A DNA stretch of 64,000 nucleotides from the NCBI RefSeq assembly GCF_006716885.1, contig NZ_VFPU01000001.1, positions 1,178,001 through 1,242,000 of the forward strand, written 5' to 3'. Source of the stretch: Ornithinimicrobium humiphilum. Lineage in GTDB: Bacteria > Actinomycetota > Actinomycetes > Actinomycetales > Dermatophilaceae. The position numbers were made by a program, and so were the translations under genes. The notes below the pieces were generated by a model. The model was not told the origin of the DNA. It did not search any database and was given only the letters and a program-made list of their open reading frames with translations. Shown here piece after piece: positions 50,432 to 57,859 of this stretch. Each line of letters opens with the position of its first letter. Positions within the stretch are counted from its first letter, which is position 1.

Positions 50432-51271
50432 TCACCGACCTCGCGCCGCCTCCCGCCTGCGCTGCACCAGCTCGATGACGCGCCCCGCGGCCTCCTCCAG
50501 CGCCAGCGTCGTGGTGTCCACGACGGGGCACCCGAGGCTGCGCTGGATGGAGGAGACCTCGTCGAGCTCGTCGAAGATCTTGACCAGCTCGGTGTAGCCG
50601 TCGCGGTGCAGCGAGTGCGAGCCCAGGGCCTTGACGCGGCGCGAGCGGATCTCGACCAGACGCTCGGGGTCGATGGTCAGCCCGACGATCTTCCACCGCT
50701 GCACCTCGAAGAGCTGGTCCGGCGGCGCGATGCCGGGCACGAGGGGGATGTTGGCGGTCTTGTAGCCGAGGTAGCCGAGGTACATCGCCAGCGGGGTCTT
50801 GCCCGAGCGGCTCACGCCGATGAGCACGATGTCGGCCTCGCGCAGGTGGTTCTGCAGGTGGCCGTCGTCGTTGGCGATCGCGAACTCCATCGCCTGCACG
50901 CGCTTGAAGTAGTCCTCGCTGACGCCGACCGGCCGCACCTTGCGCTCCGGGTCCTGGCCAGTGGCGTCGCGCAGCGCCCCCACCGCCTGCTCCAGCAGGT
51001 CGGCGTGCGGCAGGCCGCGCTCCTTGCAGAGCTGGCGGACCAGCTGGCGCAGCCCCTCGTCGACGACCGTGGAGAAGACGACGGTTCGCGCCCGGTCGGG
51101 GTGCATCCGCGCGAAGGCGTCGTGCAGCCCCTCGGCGGTCGACTGCCGCGGGTGCCGGATGATCCGCACGTCGTAGCCGACGTACTGGGCGGCGGCGGCC
51201 CGGGCGACGCGCGCGGCGGTGTCGCCGGTCGAGTCGGCGATGATGTGGACCTCGATCGGGGTGTCCGGCAT
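50432..51271 (-). CDS. ppsR: PPDK regulatory protein (bifunctional kinase/phosphorylase, DUF299)
   Basis: 279 residues from ATG 51271. ADP-dependent Ser/Thr kinase that inactivates the dikinase and Pi-dependent phosphorylase that restores it (PDRP/PSRP family). Blocks: [39 protein letters not shown]-loop [29 protein letters not shown], and [26 protein letters not shown]. The partner could be PEP synthase in other bacteria; with ppdK 66 bases downstream the PPDK target is the natural reading. Confidence 0.93.
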   Translation of the reverse strand: MPDTPIEVHIIADSTGDTAARVARAAAAQYVGYDVRIIRHPRQSTAEGLHDAFARMHPDRARTVVFSTVVDEGLRQLVRQLCKERGLPHADLLEQAVGALRDATGQDPERKVRPVGVSEDYFKRVQAMEFAIANDDGHLQNHLREADIVLIGVSRSGKTPLAMYLGYLGYKTANIPLVPGIAPPDQLFEVQRWKIVGLTIDPERLVEIRSRRVKALGSHSLHRDGYTELVKIFDELDEVSSIQRSLGCPVVDTTTLALEEAAGRVIELVQRRREAARGR

Positions 51272-51323
51272 GGCCGCCAGCGTATGCCGTGCCCGCCACC
51301 TCGGGCGGGCCGTGGCGCCGTGC

Positions 51324-51335
51324 CACACTGCCCCC
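51324..51335 (+). promoter_or_regulatory. Possible leaderless promoter of miaA
   Basis: CACACT at 51324-51329, six bases before GTG 51336; the same hexamer occurs before kynA. Confidence 0.35.
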
Positions 51336-52280
51336 GTGCCGAGTGCAGCCCCCGATCCCGCAGCGACCGACCGGGTCGGGCACCCCGTCGTGGCGGTCGT
51401 GGGACCGACGGCGACCGGCAAGTCGGACCTCGGCGTCGCGCTCGCGCTCGCGCTCGGCGGGGAGGTGGTCAACGCCGACGCCTCGCAGCTCTACCGCGGC
51501 ATGGACGTCGGCACCGCCAAGCTGCCCGAGGCGGAGCGGCAGGGCATACCTCACCACCAGCTGGACGTCCTCGACGTGACCGAGGAGGCCAGCGTCGCGG
51601 CCTACCAGCGTGAGGCGCGGGCCGACCTCGCGGCGGTCCGGTCGCGTGGCGCCGTGCCCGTGGTCGCGGGCGGCTCGGGGCTCTACGTCCGGGCGCTGCT
51701 CGACCGCCTGGAGATCCCGCCGACCGACCCGGAGGTGCGTGCCCGCTGGCAGGCCGAGCTCGCGCGGGCCGGCGTCGAGCGGCTGCACGCGCTGCTGGCC
51801 GAGCGGGACCCCGCCGCGGCCGCCGCCATCGAGCCGCGCAACGACCGCCGCGTGGTGCGGGCGCTGGAGGTCATCGAGCTGACCGGGAGGCCGTTCAGCG
51901 CGACGATGCCCACCCGCGAGCTCGTCGAGCCCACGGTGATCCTCGGCCTGCGTGCCGACCGGCCCGTCCTCGACGAGCGGATCGCCCGGCGGGCGGCGCG
52001 CATGTGGGAGGACGGGCTGCTCGACGAGGTGCGCGGGCTGGTCGCGCAGGGGCTGCGGGAGGGGCGCACCGCGTCGCGCGCCGTCGGCTACGCCCAGGCG
52101 CTGCGCCAGCTCGACGGGGAGCTGTCCGAGGAGGACGCGATCGCGGACACCGTGGTCGCCACGCGCCGGCTGGCCCGGCGCCAGGAGCGCTGGTTCGGTC
52201 CCGACCCGCGCGTCGTCTGGCTCGAGCACGACGCACCCGACCTGCTGGAGCAGGCGCTGGAGATCGTCAGGCGCGGCTGA
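51336..52280 (+). CDS. miaA: tRNA dimethylallyltransferase
   Basis: 314 residues. Adds dimethylallyl to A37 of tRNAs reading UNN codons. P-loop GPTATGKS at 23-30, then [80 protein letters not shown], and [27 protein letters not shown]. Its last 14 bases overlap the convergent RsmC-like gene. miaA-hflX proximity is widely conserved. Confidence 0.95.
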   Translation: MPSAAPDPAATDRVGHPVVAVVGPTATGKSDLGVALALALGGEVVNADASQLYRGMDVGTAKLPEAERQGIPHHQLDVLDVTEEASVAAYQREARADLAAVRSRGAVPVVAGGSGLYVRALLDRLEIPPTDPEVRARWQAELARAGVERLHALLAERDPAAAAAIEPRNDRRVVRALEVIELTGRPFSATMPTRELVEPTVILGLRADRPVLDERIARRAARMWEDGLLDEVRGLVAQGLREGRTASRAVGYAQALRQLDGELSEEDAIADTVVATRRLARRQERWFGPDPRVVWLEHDAPDLLEQALEIVRRG

Positions 52281-52884
52281 CCCGCAGCACCCGGAAGCCC
52301 TTGCTGCTGCCCACCCGGTCGACCGCGACCGGTCCCATGAGGTCCGGCAGGGTCTGGCGCATCCAGGCCTGGAGCGAGTCGGCGCCGAGGTTCTTCTGCA
52401 CGACGAGATAGGCGGTGCCGTCGGCGGACAGGCGCGGCAGCCAGGTGGTGAGCAGCTCGTGCAGGACCGCCTTGCCCACGCGGATCGGGGGGTTGGACCA
52501 CAGCAGGTCGAAGGTCGTGTCCGCCGGCACCTGGTCGGCGGTGCCGGCATGCAGACCGCTGCAGCCGAGCAGCTCGGCGTTGCGGCGGCACAGGTCGAGC
52601 GCGCGCTCGTTGACGTCGACCGCGTGCACGGTGGCGCCGGGGGAGAGGAGCGCCATCGTCAGCGCCAACGGGCCCCAGCCGCAGCCGAGGTCGAGGAAGG
52701 TGCCCTCGGCGGGCGGGTCCGGGACCTCCTCCAGGAGCACGCGGGTGCCCTTGTCGATGCCGTCGGGGGAGAAGATGCCGCCGGCGGTGACCACCTCGAC
52801 GTCGCGGCCGGCCAGCCGGACCGGGACGGTGCGCAGCTCGGCGTCGGAGGCCGGGCGGGCGGTGAAGTAGTGGTCCGTGCTCAC
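52267..52884 (-). CDS. RsmC-like class I methyltransferase
   Basis: 205 residues, GTG start. SAM-binding motif [16 protein letters not shown] near residues 62-78, acidic residue at end of strand 2 in [13 protein letters not shown], and catalytic motif SNPPIR, as in RsmC/RlmG enzymes that methylate guanine N2 in rRNA. It is half the length of E. coli RsmC, lacking the inactive N-terminal duplicate, so the exact target cannot be named. Overlaps miaA tail-to-tail by 14 bases. Confidence 0.85.
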   Translation of the reverse strand: MSTDHYFTARPASDAELRTVPVRLAGRDVEVVTAGGIFSPDGIDKGTRVLLEEVPDPPAEGTFLDLGCGWGPLALTMALLSPGATVHAVDVNERALDLCRRNAELLGCSGLHAGTADQVPADTTFDLLWSNPPIRVGKAVLHELLTTWLPRLSADGTAYLVVQKNLGADSLQAWMRQTLPDLMGPVAVDRVGSSKGFRVLRVSRA

Positions 52885-53004
52885 GCGGCGAGTCTAGGCG
52901 CGGGCAGAAATCGCTGGCCGCCGACGTTGACCGGTGAGACAGTGGGAGGACCGGTCGGCGAGGCCGCCGGGCGCCACCGCCGACGCACCCCCTCGAAGGA
53001 GACC

Positions 53005-54528
53005 ATGACCCACCCGCACGATCCCACCGCCCCCCGCCGCTCGAGCCTGCTGGACCGTCGTGCCGCCGCTCTGGCCGACGACCGGGACGGGGACACCGGC
53101 CGGGACGTCGAGGAGTGGGGCAGCTGGGGCACCCCCGCCGACGACGTCGACGGCGACCAGCTCGAGCGCGAGGAGCGCGCCGCCCTCCGACGGGTCCGTG
53201 GCCTGTCCACCGAGCTCGAGGACGTCACCGAGGTCGAGTACCGCCAGCTCCGCCTGGAGCGCGTGGTGCTCGCCGGCGTCTGGGCCGACGACGGCCAGAC
53301 CACCGCCGAGGACGCCGAGAACTCCCTCCGCGAGCTCGCCGCGCTCGCCGAGACGGCCGGCTCGGAGGTGCTCGACGGGCTCATCCAGCGCCGCCTCAAG
53401 CCCGACCCCGCGACCTACCTCGGCTCGGGCAAGGCCAAGGAGCTGGCCGACATCGTCGCCGCCGAGGGCGCCGACACCGTCATCTGCGACGGCGAGCTCG
53501 GCCCCTCCCAGCGCCGCGCCCTGGAGGACATCGTCCGTGTCAAGGTCATCGACCGCACGGCGCTGATCCTCGACATCTTCGCCCAGCACGCCAAGAGCAA
53601 GGAGGGCCGCGCCCAGGTCGAGCTGGCCCAGCTGCAGTACCTCCTGCCGCGCCTGCGCGGCTGGGGCGAGTCGATGTCCCGCCAGGCCGGTGGCCGGGTC
53701 GCCGGCGGTGAGGGCATCGGCTCCCGCGGTCCTGGTGAGACCAAGATCGAGCTGGACCGCCGCCGCATCAACACCCGCATCGCCAAGCTCCGCCGCGACA
53801 TCGCGGCGATGAAGACGGTGCGCGACACCAAGCGCAGCTCGCGCCGCGCCAACAAGGTGCCCAGCGTGGCGATCGTCGGCTACACCAACGCCGGCAAGTC
53901 CTCGCTGCTCAACCGCCTCACCGGCGCCGGGGTGCTGGTCCAGAACCAGCTCTTCGCGACCCTCGACCCGACCGTGCGCCGGGCCGAGACCGCGGACGGG
54001 CGCGTCTACACGCTCTCCGACACCGTGGGCTTCGTGCGGCACCTGCCCCACCAGCTCGTCGAGGCCTTCCGCTCGACGCTGGAGGAGGCGGCCCAGGCCG
54101 ACGTGCTGCTCCACGTCGTCGACGGCTCCCACCCCGACCCCGAGGGGCAGATCGCCGCGGTGCACGCGGTGCTCGCCGAGGTGGACGAGGGCGCGGCCCT
54201 GCACCTGCCCGAGATCATCGCGGTCAACAAGGCCGACATCGCCGACCCCGAGGTCCTCGACCGGCTGCGCCGCCTGCACGACCGCGTCGTCGTGGTGTCC
54301 GCCCGGACCGGCGCGGGCGTGGACGAGCTGGTCGCGCTGGTCGAGGAGGTCCTGCCGCGGCCGGAGATCCTCGTCGACGTCCTCGTGCCCTACTCCCGCG
54401 GCGACCTGGTCGCCCGGCTGCACGACGAGGGCGAGGTCCTCGCCGAGGAGCACACCGCCGAGGGCACCCGCCTCTCGGCCAAGGTCGACCCCGAGCTGCA
54501 CGGCCACCTGGCCGACTACGCGGTCTGA
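53005..54528 (+). CDS. hflX: Ribosome-associated GTPase HflX
   Basis: 507 residues; AAGGAG lies four bases before ATG 53005. N-terminal ~75 residues are a variable acidic extension, then the HflX domain (about 80-285) with GVWADDGQTTAEDAENSLRELAALAETAGSEVLDGLIQRR, glycine-rich GSRGPGETKIELDRRRINTRI, and the G domain: G1 GYTNAGKSS (292-300), G3 DTVGFVRHLP, G4 NKAD. HflX splits stalled 70S ribosomes under stress. Followed by a strong hairpin. Confidence 0.96.
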   Translation: MTHPHDPTAPRRSSLLDRRAAALADDRDGDTGRDVEEWGSWGTPADDVDGDQLEREERAALRRVRGLSTELEDVTEVEYRQLRLERVVLAGVWADDGQTTAEDAENSLRELAALAETAGSEVLDGLIQRRLKPDPATYLGSGKAKELADIVAAEGADTVICDGELGPSQRRALEDIVRVKVIDRTALILDIFAQHAKSKEGRAQVELAQLQYLLPRLRGWGESMSRQAGGRVAGGEGIGSRGPGETKIELDRRRINTRIAKLRRDIAAMKTVRDTKRSSRRANKVPSVAIVGYTNAGKSSLLNRLTGAGVLVQNQLFATLDPTVRRAETADGRVYTLSDTVGFVRHLPHQLVEAFRSTLEEAAQADVLLHVVDGSHPDPEGQIAAVHAVLAEVDEGAALHLPEIIAVNKADIADPEVLDRLRRLHDRVVVVSARTGAGVDELVALVEEVLPRPEILVDVLVPYSRGDLVARLHDEGEVLAEEHTAEGTRLSAKVDPELHGHLADYAV

Positions 54529-54536
54529 CACCCAGG

Positions 54537-54583
54537 GGTATGCGGTGGCGCGGGGCCCTCGGGCCGGTGCGCCACCGCATACC
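54537..54583 (+). terminator. Terminator hairpin after hflX that contains the fdhD -10
   Basis: Perfect 15-bp stem, arms 54537-54551 and 54569-54583, beginning GGTATGCGG. The 3' arm overlaps the first four bases of the fdhD -10 hexamer (54580-54585). Confidence 0.7.
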
Positions 54584-54591
54584 CTGACCGC
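54580..54591 (+). promoter_or_regulatory. Leaderless promoter of fdhD
   Basis: TACCCT at 54580-54585, six bases before ATG 54592; same hexamer and spacing as the dinG-like gene. Confidence 0.55.
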
Positions 54592-55425
54592 ATGGTCCGC
54601 GTCACCCAGCGTCGTCGCGTCACCCGGCTGACCGCCGACGGCGGCGTCCGGGAGCGGGCCGACACGCTGGCGGGGGAGGAGCCCCTCGAGATCCGCATCG
54701 GCGGCCGGCCGCTGTCGGTGACGATGCGCACGCCGGGGCACGACTTCGACCTGGTCGTGGGCTTCCTGCACGGCGAGGGGATCGTCCGCGGCTGGGACGA
54801 CGTCGCGCAGGTGGACTACCGCTCCGGGATCGGCGCCGACGGGCAGCGCGACTACAACGTCGTCGACGTGACGCTGGCCGAGGGCGTGGCCCCGCCGGAC
54901 CCGTCGCTGGAGCGGCACGTCTACACCTCCAGCTCGTGCGGCGTCTGCGGCACGTCCTCGATCGAGGCGGTGCGTCGTGTCGGCGTCCACGACCTGACCG
55001 CGGACGCGGTGTCCCACCCGCTCGCCGAGCTGCTGGCGCTGCCCGACCGGCTCCGGGAGGGGCAGGCCGTCTTCGAGCGCACCGGCGGCGTCCACGCGGC
55101 CGGGCTGTTCGTCCCCGGCGACGACGGGCTGACGCTGGCCTGCCTGCGCGAGGACGTCGGCCGCCACAACGCCGTCGACAAGGTCGTCGGCGCGGCCCTG
55201 CGCGAGCTCGGCACCCCGCTGCGCGGGGCGGTCCTGCAGGTCTCCGGCCGGGCGTCCTTCGAGCTGGTGCAGAAGGCGGCGATGGCGGGCGTGCCGGTGC
55301 TGTCGGCGGTCTCCGCGCCGTCGTCGCTGGCCGTCGAGCTCGCCGAGGACGTGGGGATGACGTTGCTCGGCTTCAACCGCGGCACCTCGCTCAACGTCTA
55401 CACGGGGGCGGCGCGGGTGCGCTGA
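54592..55425 (+). CDS. fdhD: Formate dehydrogenase accessory sulfurtransferase
   Basis: 277 residues. Moves sulfur from a cysteine desulfurase to the bis-MGD cofactor of formate dehydrogenases. Sulfur-carrier pair Cys116 and Cys119 in SSSCGVCGTSS; other blocks are TPGHDFDLVVGFLHGEGIV, ERTGGVHAAGLF, REDVGRHNAVDKVVGAAL, SGRASFELVQKAAMAGVPVLSAVSAPSSLAV. No formate dehydrogenase is in the window; the next gene is another molybdoenzyme of a different cofactor class. Confidence 0.95.
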   Translation: MVRVTQRRRVTRLTADGGVRERADTLAGEEPLEIRIGGRPLSVTMRTPGHDFDLVVGFLHGEGIVRGWDDVAQVDYRSGIGADGQRDYNVVDVTLAEGVAPPDPSLERHVYTSSSCGVCGTSSIEAVRRVGVHDLTADAVSHPLAELLALPDRLREGQAVFERTGGVHAAGLFVPGDDGLTLACLREDVGRHNAVDKVVGAALRELGTPLRGAVLQVSGRASFELVQKAAMAGVPVLSAVSAPSSLAVELAEDVGMTLLGFNRGTSLNVYTGAARVR

Positions 55426-55480
55426 CGCCCCGTCCCTGGTTTCTGCGCGCCGACGGGGCGCGCCGGGACCCGGACAGGCG

Positions 55481-55492
55481 CAGAATGGGCAG
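55481..55492 (+). promoter_or_regulatory. Leaderless promoter of the sulfite-oxidase-like gene
   Basis: CAGAAT at 55481-55486, six bases before ATG 55493. Confidence 0.45.
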
Positions 55493-57133
55493 ATGGGCAC
55501 CTCCACCGTGCCGCGGCGGACCGCTGCGGCCCTCCCGCCCGAGCGGCGGACACCGGGTCCGGCCGCGGCGGCGCTGTGCGGGGTGGCGGCGACGACGGCG
55601 ACCCTCGGCGTCGCCGAGCTGCTGGCCGGTCTGCTGCTGCGGCTGACCGGGACGGCCGGCACGCCATCGCCGCTCCTGGCGGTGGGTGGCACCTTCGTCG
55701 ACCGCACGCCGCCCTGGCTCAAGGACTGGGCGGTGGCGACCTTCGGCACCGCCGACAAGCTCGTGCTCGGCGTCGGCATGGGGGTCACGCTGCTCGTCGT
55801 GGGTGCGCTGGTGGGCGTGCTCGGCCGGCGCTCGCCCTCGGCGGCGACCGCGGTCTTCGTCCTCGTGGGGCTGGTGGGCGTCGCTGCCGTGGCGTCGCGT
55901 CCCGGCAGCGCCTGGACCGACGTGCTCCCGACGCTGCTCGGGCTGCTCGTCGGCACGTGGGTGCTGCGGTGGGGGCTCCAGCGGCTGGCGGCGGAGGCCG
56001 CGCCCGGCGGCGGGGCACCGTCGGAGGTCGACCCGTCCCTCCTCGTCGAGGAGCCTGGCGCGCCCAGCCGCCGCGGCGTCCTGCGGGCCGTGGCCGGCGT
56101 GGGGGCCCTCGGGGTCCTCGGCGTCGTCGCCGGGCAGGCGCTGGCTCGCACCGGCCGGGCCGCCCGGGACGTCGTCGCGGCCCTCGGCCTGCCGGTCCCG
56201 ACGCGCACCGTGACGGTGCCGCCCGCCGCCCTCTCGACGGTGCCCGGCCACACCCCCTTCGTGACCCCGACCGACGACTTCTACCGGATCGACACCGCGC
56301 TCTTCGTGCCCCGCGTCGACGCCGCCGGCTGGCGGCTGCGGGTCACCGGTCTCGTCGAGCGGGAGGTCGAGATCGACCTGGAGGAGCTGCTCGCCCAGGA
56401 GCACGTCGAGGCGATGGTGACCCTCACCTGCGTCTCCAACTCCGTCGGCGGCGGCCTGGCCGGCAACGCGGTCTGGACCGGCTGGCCCGTCCGGGACCTG
56501 CTGGCCCGAGCCGGCGTGCGGCCGGAGGCCGACATGGTCCTCTCCCGCAGCGTCGACGGCTTCACCGCGGGGACGCCGCTGGAGGTGCTCACCGACGACC
56601 GCGACGCCCTGGTCGCCGTCGCCATGAACGGCGAGCCGCTCCCGCCCGAGCACGGCTATCCCGTGCGCCTGGTCGTGCCGGGGCTCTACGGCTACGTCTC
56701 GGCGACCAAGTGGGTGACCGAGCTCAAGGTGACCCGCTTCGACGCCGACGAGGGCTACTGGACCCCGCGGGGCTGGTCGGAGCGCGGCCCGATCAAGACC
56801 GCCTCGCGCATCGACGTGCCCCGCGGCGGCAGCGTCGAGCCGGCCGCGGACGGCACCGTGACCGTCGCCGGCGTCGCGTGGGCCCAGCACCGCGGCATCA
56901 CGCGCGTGGAGGTGCGGGTCGACGACGGGGAGTGGGCCGACGCCGAGCTGCTCGCCGAGCCCACCGTCGACGCGTGGCGGCTGTGGCGCTGGGCCTGGCC
57001 GGCCGAGCCCGGCGACCACGTGCTCACGGTGCGGGCGACCGACGGCGACGGCGAGGTGCAGACCGACCGGGTCGCGGCGCCGGCGCCGGACGGCGCCAGC
57101 GGCTGGCACACGGTGCGGGTCGAGGTCGCCTGA
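55493..57133 (+). CDS. Membrane-anchored sulfite-oxidase-family molybdoenzyme
   Basis: 546 residues. The N-terminal ~170 residues contain four hydrophobic helices (GVAATTATLGVAELLAGLLL, LVLGVGMGVTLLVVGALVGVLG, AVFVLVGLVGVAAV, VLPTLLGLLVGTWVL), then a fifth near residues 197-220. The catalytic domain follows: DDFYRIDTALFVP, molybdenum-ligand Cys313 in VTLTCVSNSVGG, GYPVRLVVPGLYGYVSATKWVTEL, ending with an Ig-like dimerisation domain (RGITRVEVRVDDGEW). Such proteins use Mo-MPT without a haem. Substrate unknown; related enzymes oxidise sulfite or reduce oxidised methionine or nitrate. Confidence 0.88.
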   Translation: MGTSTVPRRTAAALPPERRTPGPAAAALCGVAATTATLGVAELLAGLLLRLTGTAGTPSPLLAVGGTFVDRTPPWLKDWAVATFGTADKLVLGVGMGVTLLVVGALVGVLGRRSPSAATAVFVLVGLVGVAAVASRPGSAWTDVLPTLLGLLVGTWVLRWGLQRLAAEAAPGGGAPSEVDPSLLVEEPGAPSRRGVLRAVAGVGALGVLGVVAGQALARTGRAARDVVAALGLPVPTRTVTVPPAALSTVPGHTPFVTPTDDFYRIDTALFVPRVDAAGWRLRVTGLVEREVEIDLEELLAQEHVEAMVTLTCVSNSVGGGLAGNAVWTGWPVRDLLARAGVRPEADMVLSRSVDGFTAGTPLEVLTDDRDALVAVAMNGEPLPPEHGYPVRLVVPGLYGYVSATKWVTELKVTRFDADEGYWTPRGWSERGPIKTASRIDVPRGGSVEPAADGTVTVAGVAWAQHRGITRVEVRVDDGEWADAELLAEPTVDAWRLWRWAWPAEPGDHVLTVRATDGDGEVQTDRVAAPAPDGASGWHTVRVEVA

Positions 57134-57171
57134 CCCTCTCCTCGAGGACGGCAGCCGTCCGGATGTCGTCC

Positions 57172-57183
57172 TAGCCTCGGGGT
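57172..57183 (+). promoter_or_regulatory. Leaderless promoter of the GNAT gene
   Basis: TAGCCT at 57172-57177, six bases before ATG 57184; same hexamer as secA. Confidence 0.55.
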
Positions 57184-57795
57184 ATGCGGTCTCCCCAGCG
57201 TGAGCGTCTCGCCCCCGACCAGGTCGAGGTCGTGCCCGCGACCGGCCGCTTCGACGACGTGGCCCGGATCGTCGGGCCGTCCGTGCCGGGAGGGTCCGCC
57301 TGCTGGTGCCTCTCGCACCGGCTGCGCAGCGCCGAGCTGAAGGGCCCCGACGGCGAGGACCGGCGGGAGGAGGTCATGCGCGGGCTGTGCGCCGGGCCGG
57401 TCCCACCGGGTTTCCTCGCCTACGTCGACGGCGAGCTGGCCGGCTGGGTGGGGGCCGCCCCGCGGTCGTCGATGAGCTATGTGGCGTCGTCCTCCAAGCT
57501 GGTCCGCGCGCACGACGACGAGGCGTGGGTGGTGATCTGCCTGCGGATCCTGCCCGCGTTCCGGCGACGGGGGCTGACCCGGCTGCTGCTCGAGGGCGTC
57601 GTGGACGCGGCCCGCCGGGCCGGGGCCGACGCGGTCGAGGCCTATCCGGTCGACCCCGAGGGCGGCCGCGTCGACCAGTCGATGGCCTACGTCGGGCTGG
57701 TGGGCTGGTTCGAGGACGCCGGCTTCGCACGGGTCCTCCGGACGGAGGCGACCAGCGCCCGGCTGCCGCGCTGGCTGGTGCGGCGCGAGCTCTGA
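57184..57795 (+). CDS. GNAT-family N-acetyltransferase
   Basis: 203 residues. Acetyl-CoA-binding motif A appears as VICLRILPAFRRRGLTRLLLEGVVDAARRAGADAVEAYPVD (about 118-158), with the R-R-x-G-L turn in place of Q/RxxGxG/A. The WCLSHRLRS N-terminal part and GWFEDAGFARVLR C-terminal part match a common actinobacterial GNAT subgroup. Substrate unknown. Monocistronic from its own promoter. Confidence 0.85.
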   Translation: MRSPQRERLAPDQVEVVPATGRFDDVARIVGPSVPGGSACWCLSHRLRSAELKGPDGEDRREEVMRGLCAGPVPPGFLAYVDGELAGWVGAAPRSSMSYVASSSKLVRAHDDEAWVVICLRILPAFRRRGLTRLLLEGVVDAARRAGADAVEAYPVDPEGGRVDQSMAYVGLVGWFEDAGFARVLRTEATSARLPRWLVRREL

Positions 57796-57847
57796 GGTCC
57801 CCCGCCCCGCGCTGTGGAAGGAGGCGCTCGCAGCGTGCGGCACCGCA

Positions 57848-57859
57848 TACCCTGAACGC
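57848..57859 (+). promoter_or_regulatory. Leaderless promoter of the dinG-like operon
   Basis: TACCCT at 57848-57853, six bases before ATG 57860. Confidence 0.55.
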
